A stretch of DNA of 63,996 nt, from contig NZ_LQAQ01000038.1 in NCBI RefSeq assembly GCF_001583495.1, positions 1-63,996 of the forward strand, given 5' to 3'. Below, one piece after another: positions 61,113 to 63,996 of this stretch. The stretch comes from Flammeovirga sp. SJP92. GTDB taxonomy: Bacteria; Bacteroidota; Bacteroidia; Cytophagales; Flammeovirgaceae. The notes below the pieces were generated by a model. The model searched no databases. It saw only the letters and a list, made by a program, of their open reading frames with translations, and had not been told where the DNA came from. The position numbers and the translations under genes were made by a program. Position 1 is the first letter of the stretch. Every line of letters begins with the position of its first letter.

Positions 61113-61688
61113 TCATTTCCTTTTCTTCTTTTTCCTGTTTTTTTGCTCTTGTTCTTGTTTGTGTACTTGTGAGTAACAATGAATTATTTCATACATATAA
61201 GACACTACTGGATCTTGATAAAACACATTGTAGGGAGAATCCGTATTTTGAGCCGCTCGCCTCTTGGTTTCTTGCTTCGCAGATTCTATATATTGCTCAC
61301 GAAATTCTCTTTGGTAAACTTTCGTTGCATTTAACATCAAAACAGGAATGTGAATAATAGTCGGTTGCTCTACAAACCACAATTCCTTTGAGCCCTCCAT
61401 AAAATCAATGAGAGATGTTTTTAGCTCTTCTTTTTTATAATTTTCTAAACGAAAATCACTGATCTCATGTTTTTCATTAATCAGAAATGAAATTCTAACA
61501 GTAAAATAGGTAGAATCTTGTAATTCCTCATCCAGAATACAATGCTTTACGGGAGTATTGAATCGCTTGCCAAAATATTTCCTAAAGGTGGAATCTTTCT
61601 CGTTTTTGAAGATCACATCGGTTGATTGTGCACTTATGTCTTGAATCGAAAGAAGTAGTGCAATGATAATGTAAAATAGTTTGTTCAT
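61113..61688 (-). CDS. Secreted protein with TonB-C-like strands, unknown function
   Basis: 191 residues from the ATG at 61686-61688, chosen because it starts the signal peptide (MNKLFYIIIALLLSIQDISAQ). The central part (YFTVRISFLINEKHEISDFRLENYKKEELKTSLIDF, then QPTIIHIPVLML) has the strand-helix-strand order of a TonB C-terminal-like domain. The C-terminus is very basic (KQEQEQKNRKKKKRK). The function is unknown. Confidence 0.6.
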   Translation of the reverse strand: MNKLFYIIIALLLSIQDISAQSTDVIFKNEKDSTFRKYFGKRFNTPVKHCILDEELQDSTYFTVRISFLINEKHEISDFRLENYKKEELKTSLIDFMEGSKELWFVEQPTIIHIPVLMLNATKVYQREFREQYIESAKQETKRRAAQNTDSPYNVFYQDPVVSYMYEIIHCYSQVHKQEQEQKNRKKKKRK

Positions 61689-61927
61689 GTTCTTGATTTT
61701 TTTCTTCAAATATGCATGATTAACGCTAAGGAGAAAGAGAAAAAATTATGGTTATTCAAGGTAAATTTCTTTCAATTGTCAACTTTCAATTTTTCTCCAT
61801 TATACAAAAAACTTATTGTTAGCGTAAAGGGGGTAAAAATTTAGTTTTGACTGATATTATTCATTTTTAGGCCTTCATTTTTTTCATAGCTTTGAAACAT
61901 AGTATTCTTAACCATTTTTTAGTCTGA

Positions 61928-63574
61928 ATGATCAAATTTTTCACTCCTTTATTGTTATTACTTATTGTGTCCTTTAACTCGTTAGGTAACAACGAACTTG
62001 ATTCTTTATACAAAGAACTTGACGCTGTTATTGCTCAAAGACCACAACTTGAAATTCAAAAAAACAAAGATATTGACAAGTTCAGGTATGTGCTGGAAAG
62101 TGACACTACTGCATTGCGAGAAAAGTATTTTTTGGCCATGGAAATTTTCAAACTTTATGAGGTTTTTGAATTTTATGGAGCATTGCATTTTATCAATGAA
62201 GCCATTAAGTTTTCCAAAGAATTGGATGAAATTAAATTGATCAATGAATCTCATATTAATTTAGCTAGTCTATTGACCCGAGCAGGTATTTATCTAGAAT
62301 CTGAAGAGATTCTTTCTAGTATTGATAAAAGTACATTGAATAATAGTCAACTTATATTTTACAATTTGGTATTCAAAGAACTGTACTATCAATTATCATT
62401 TTATACTAGAGTAAGGCACTTAAAAGAGGAATATCAGAAAAAATATCAAGAATACTGTAAAATTCTTTTGGAAATACTGCCCGAAAATTCGGATGAATAT
62501 TTAGAGATCAAAGAAATTCAAGCACTGGATGGAATGGACATCACAGAAGCAAGAAGGATCAATGCTCTTCGGTTTTCACGAACGCAATTAGGCCGAAGGG
62601 AATATTCTAAAATTACGTTTTTGCATTCTATCACTTATGCATTTGAAAAAGATTTGGATAATCAGAAGAAATACCTTGCCTTGTCTGCCATTTCAGACCT
62701 AAAAGGTTCTATTAAAGACAATGCCTCTTTATCTATTTTGGCGTCTGAACTTTATAAAAATGGAGATATCGAAAGAGCTTATAAATATATTAATATCTCC
62801 TATGAAGATGCTAAATTTTACAATTCTGATCTAAGGAAAATACAAATTGCAGATATACTTCCTTTAATCTCTAAATCTTATGAAGACCGGTTGGTGGAAC
62901 AAAAATCAAGTTTGCAAGTCTTCATAATTGTGACCTCCTTCTTATCCATCATTTTGATTATTGCCACCTTCTTTATCTGGAGGCAAGTGAAAAGTATTCA
63001 GAAGGCCAGAAATAAATCTGTAGAGGTCAATGAGCAATTGAAAAATTCTAATTCTGAATTAATTACAGCCAATGATCAATTAAAGAAACTGCATTCCGAT
63101 TTATCAAAAACAAACCATGTCAAAGAGGTTTATATTGGTGAATTCCTGAAAATATGTTCCGATTATATCGATAAGCTAGAAAGTCAGGCTATGCACACCC
63201 AAAAGATGTTGATTGGGAGGAAATATGGACTTTTGTTGGATGAAATCAAAAATCAAGATATACGGAAGGTAGAGATGAAGCAGTTTTATAAAAACTTTGA
63301 TGAAACTTTCTTGAATATTTATCCTGATTTTGTAAAAGAAGTGAACAAGTTATTGGATCCTAGTGATCCTATAAAACTGAAAGCAAAGGACCTTCTGAAT
63401 ACTGAATTGAGAATTTTTGCTTTAGTAAGACTTGGTATTTCAGACAGTGCCAAAATATCTAAACTATTGGGCAATTCTGTCACAACAATTTATAACTATA
63501 GGGTAAAAATCAAAAACAAAGCCATTGTAGATCGTGACCGACTTGAAGATTATGTGATGAAAATTGGAGAATAA
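61928..63574 (+). CDS. TPR-membrane signalling protein with DUF6377 HTH-like C-terminus
   Basis: 548 residues with a signal peptide (about 1-20). Periplasmic TPR-like helices (about 22-320) precede one transmembrane segment (LQVFIIVTSFLSIILIIATFFIW). A cytoplasmic coiled coil follows (KARNKSVEVNEQLKNSNSELITANDQLKKLHSDL), then a DUF6377-type C-terminus: FDETFLNIYPDFVKEVNKLL, LNTELRIFALVRLGISDSAKISKLLGNSVTTIYNYRVKIKNKA, an HTH-like segment. Such proteins are thought to link an envelope signal to DNA or a partner, without proven mechanism. It is a single gene, followed by a MITE-like element. Confidence 0.82.
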   Translation: MIKFFTPLLLLLIVSFNSLGNNELDSLYKELDAVIAQRPQLEIQKNKDIDKFRYVLESDTTALREKYFLAMEIFKLYEVFEFYGALHFINEAIKFSKELDEIKLINESHINLASLLTRAGIYLESEEILSSIDKSTLNNSQLIFYNLVFKELYYQLSFYTRVRHLKEEYQKKYQEYCKILLEILPENSDEYLEIKEIQALDGMDITEARRINALRFSRTQLGRREYSKITFLHSITYAFEKDLDNQKKYLALSAISDLKGSIKDNASLSILASELYKNGDIERAYKYINISYEDAKFYNSDLRKIQIADILPLISKSYEDRLVEQKSSLQVFIIVTSFLSIILIIATFFIWRQVKSIQKARNKSVEVNEQLKNSNSELITANDQLKKLHSDLSKTNHVKEVYIGEFLKICSDYIDKLESQAMHTQKMLIGRKYGLLLDEIKNQDIRKVEMKQFYKNFDETFLNIYPDFVKEVNKLLDPSDPIKLKAKDLLNTELRIFALVRLGISDSAKISKLLGNSVTTIYNYRVKIKNKAIVDRDRLEDYVMKIGE

Positions 63575-63745
63575 AAAAGGAATGAAAGAAGTCTATTTAG
63601 AATTTTAAGTACTAAGTCAAAAATAAATTATAGTTAATTCTAATTTATTTTTTGTGAGTACAACGCTAAAAAACGTATTAATAGTGGTTCTATTGAAAGT
63701 TGTTTGAAGGAAGTGATCGCAAAACAATAAACAGAATTAGCACAC

Positions 63746-63996
63746 TGTAAACTAAGTTTTCATTATTTATAGTGTTTAGAAATCAGGAGATTTCTGATAA
63801 TCTGAAGGACACGAATGATGCTAACGCTTAACATTCGCGCCATTGAGCTTCCTACCATTATAGTATGGTAGTACTCCCCCTGGCATTGAAGGGAAAAGCG
63901 TTAAGAATTTCATGAATTGAGCCGTTAAAAATGATTTTCTTGTTTGAGCAAAGCGAGTTTAAAATCATTGAGGCGAGTGGAATGAAATTTAGCTTT
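63746..63996. repeat. MITE-like element, left-hand part, cut by window end
   Basis: It starts TGTAAACTAAG at 63746, continues AAATCAGGAGATTTCTGATA, GGACACGAATGA, CTAACGCTTAACATTCGCGC and GGTAGTACTCC, and from 63886 repeats bases 1-111 of the window with one mismatch. The right end lies beyond the window. Confidence 0.8.

Noticed and set aside
1-63996. A circular molecule of about 63.9 kb, suggested by matching ends
   Set aside because: The overlap has a mismatch, belongs to a dispersed repeat, and no replication, partition or mobilisation genes are present.

Overview
The window looks like chromosome of an AT-rich marine Bacteroidota, most likely a Flammeovirga-type member of the Cytophagales. 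The reasons are: type IX secretion (T9SS) C-terminal domains on two exported proteins, many polysaccharide-degrading enzymes and sulfatases aimed at red-algal galactans, a lone TonB-dependent receptor, a PCMD lipoprotein, a DUF6377-type signalling protein, TAnnTTTG-like promoter boxes and numerous intergenic palindromic repeats. No rRNA, tRNA, CRISPR array, phage or replication gene was seen.

Region 1 (1-25.3 kb) is a polysaccharide utilisation locus (PUL) for a sulfated galactan, probably carrageenan-like. Minus strand: GH2 beta-galactosidase, GH110 alpha-1,3-galactosidase, a GH82 (iota-carrageenase)-like beta-helix, a small T9SS protein, a GH42/GH167-like enzyme and a GH71/GH99-like enzyme. 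Plus strand: two S1 sulfatases and, further on, a GH16 endo-hydrolase with a CBM-like tail. A 2214-residue T9SS sulfatase with CBM-like and PKD modules lies between them. Endo-enzymes and sulfatases would act outside or at the surface, and the exo-galactosidases would finish the oligosaccharides. No SusC/SusD pair and no PUL regulator lie in the window. Intergenic stretches carry palindromic repeat families.

Region 2 (25.8-33.5 kb) holds a CoA-disulfide-reductase/rhodanese fusion, two half-size YeeE/YedE sulfur transporters and a TonB receptor with strongly biased codon use.

Region 3 (34-48 kb) holds two minus-strand operons apparently tied together by one operator. Operon A has a 27-residue peptide, a 63-residue secreted peptide, a membrane protein, a beta-barrel and a PCMD lipoprotein. 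Operon B has a second 27-residue peptide, an outer-membrane factor fused to a substrate-binding-like domain, an RND adaptor and an RND permease. Just upstream of operon B lies a GbsR/MarR-type regulator. Ten copies of an 18-bp palindrome, GTTTC-N8-GAAAC, occur only in the leaders of these genes, and three of them have the same spacing to a promoter-like box. The two 27-residue peptides are homologous and were found by reading the leaders. This is the best candidate here for an undescribed system: a GbsR-controlled efflux/envelope regulon with paired micropeptides.

Region 4 (48-54 kb) is a detoxification-like group: methyltransferase, short-chain dehydrogenase, aldehyde dehydrogenase, DUF2798 protein, alpha/beta hydrolase, DoxX protein and NfsB-like nitroreductase. 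Two transcription units share a palindrome, TTTTTACC-ATAG-GGTAAAAA. Region 5 (54-64 kb) holds mostly uncharacterised membrane and secreted proteins, a Crp/Fnr regulator, an esterase and a TPR/DUF6377 protein. Copies and remnants of a roughly 380-bp MITE-like element with TGTAAACTAA ends are scattered through the window, and both window ends lie inside copies of it.
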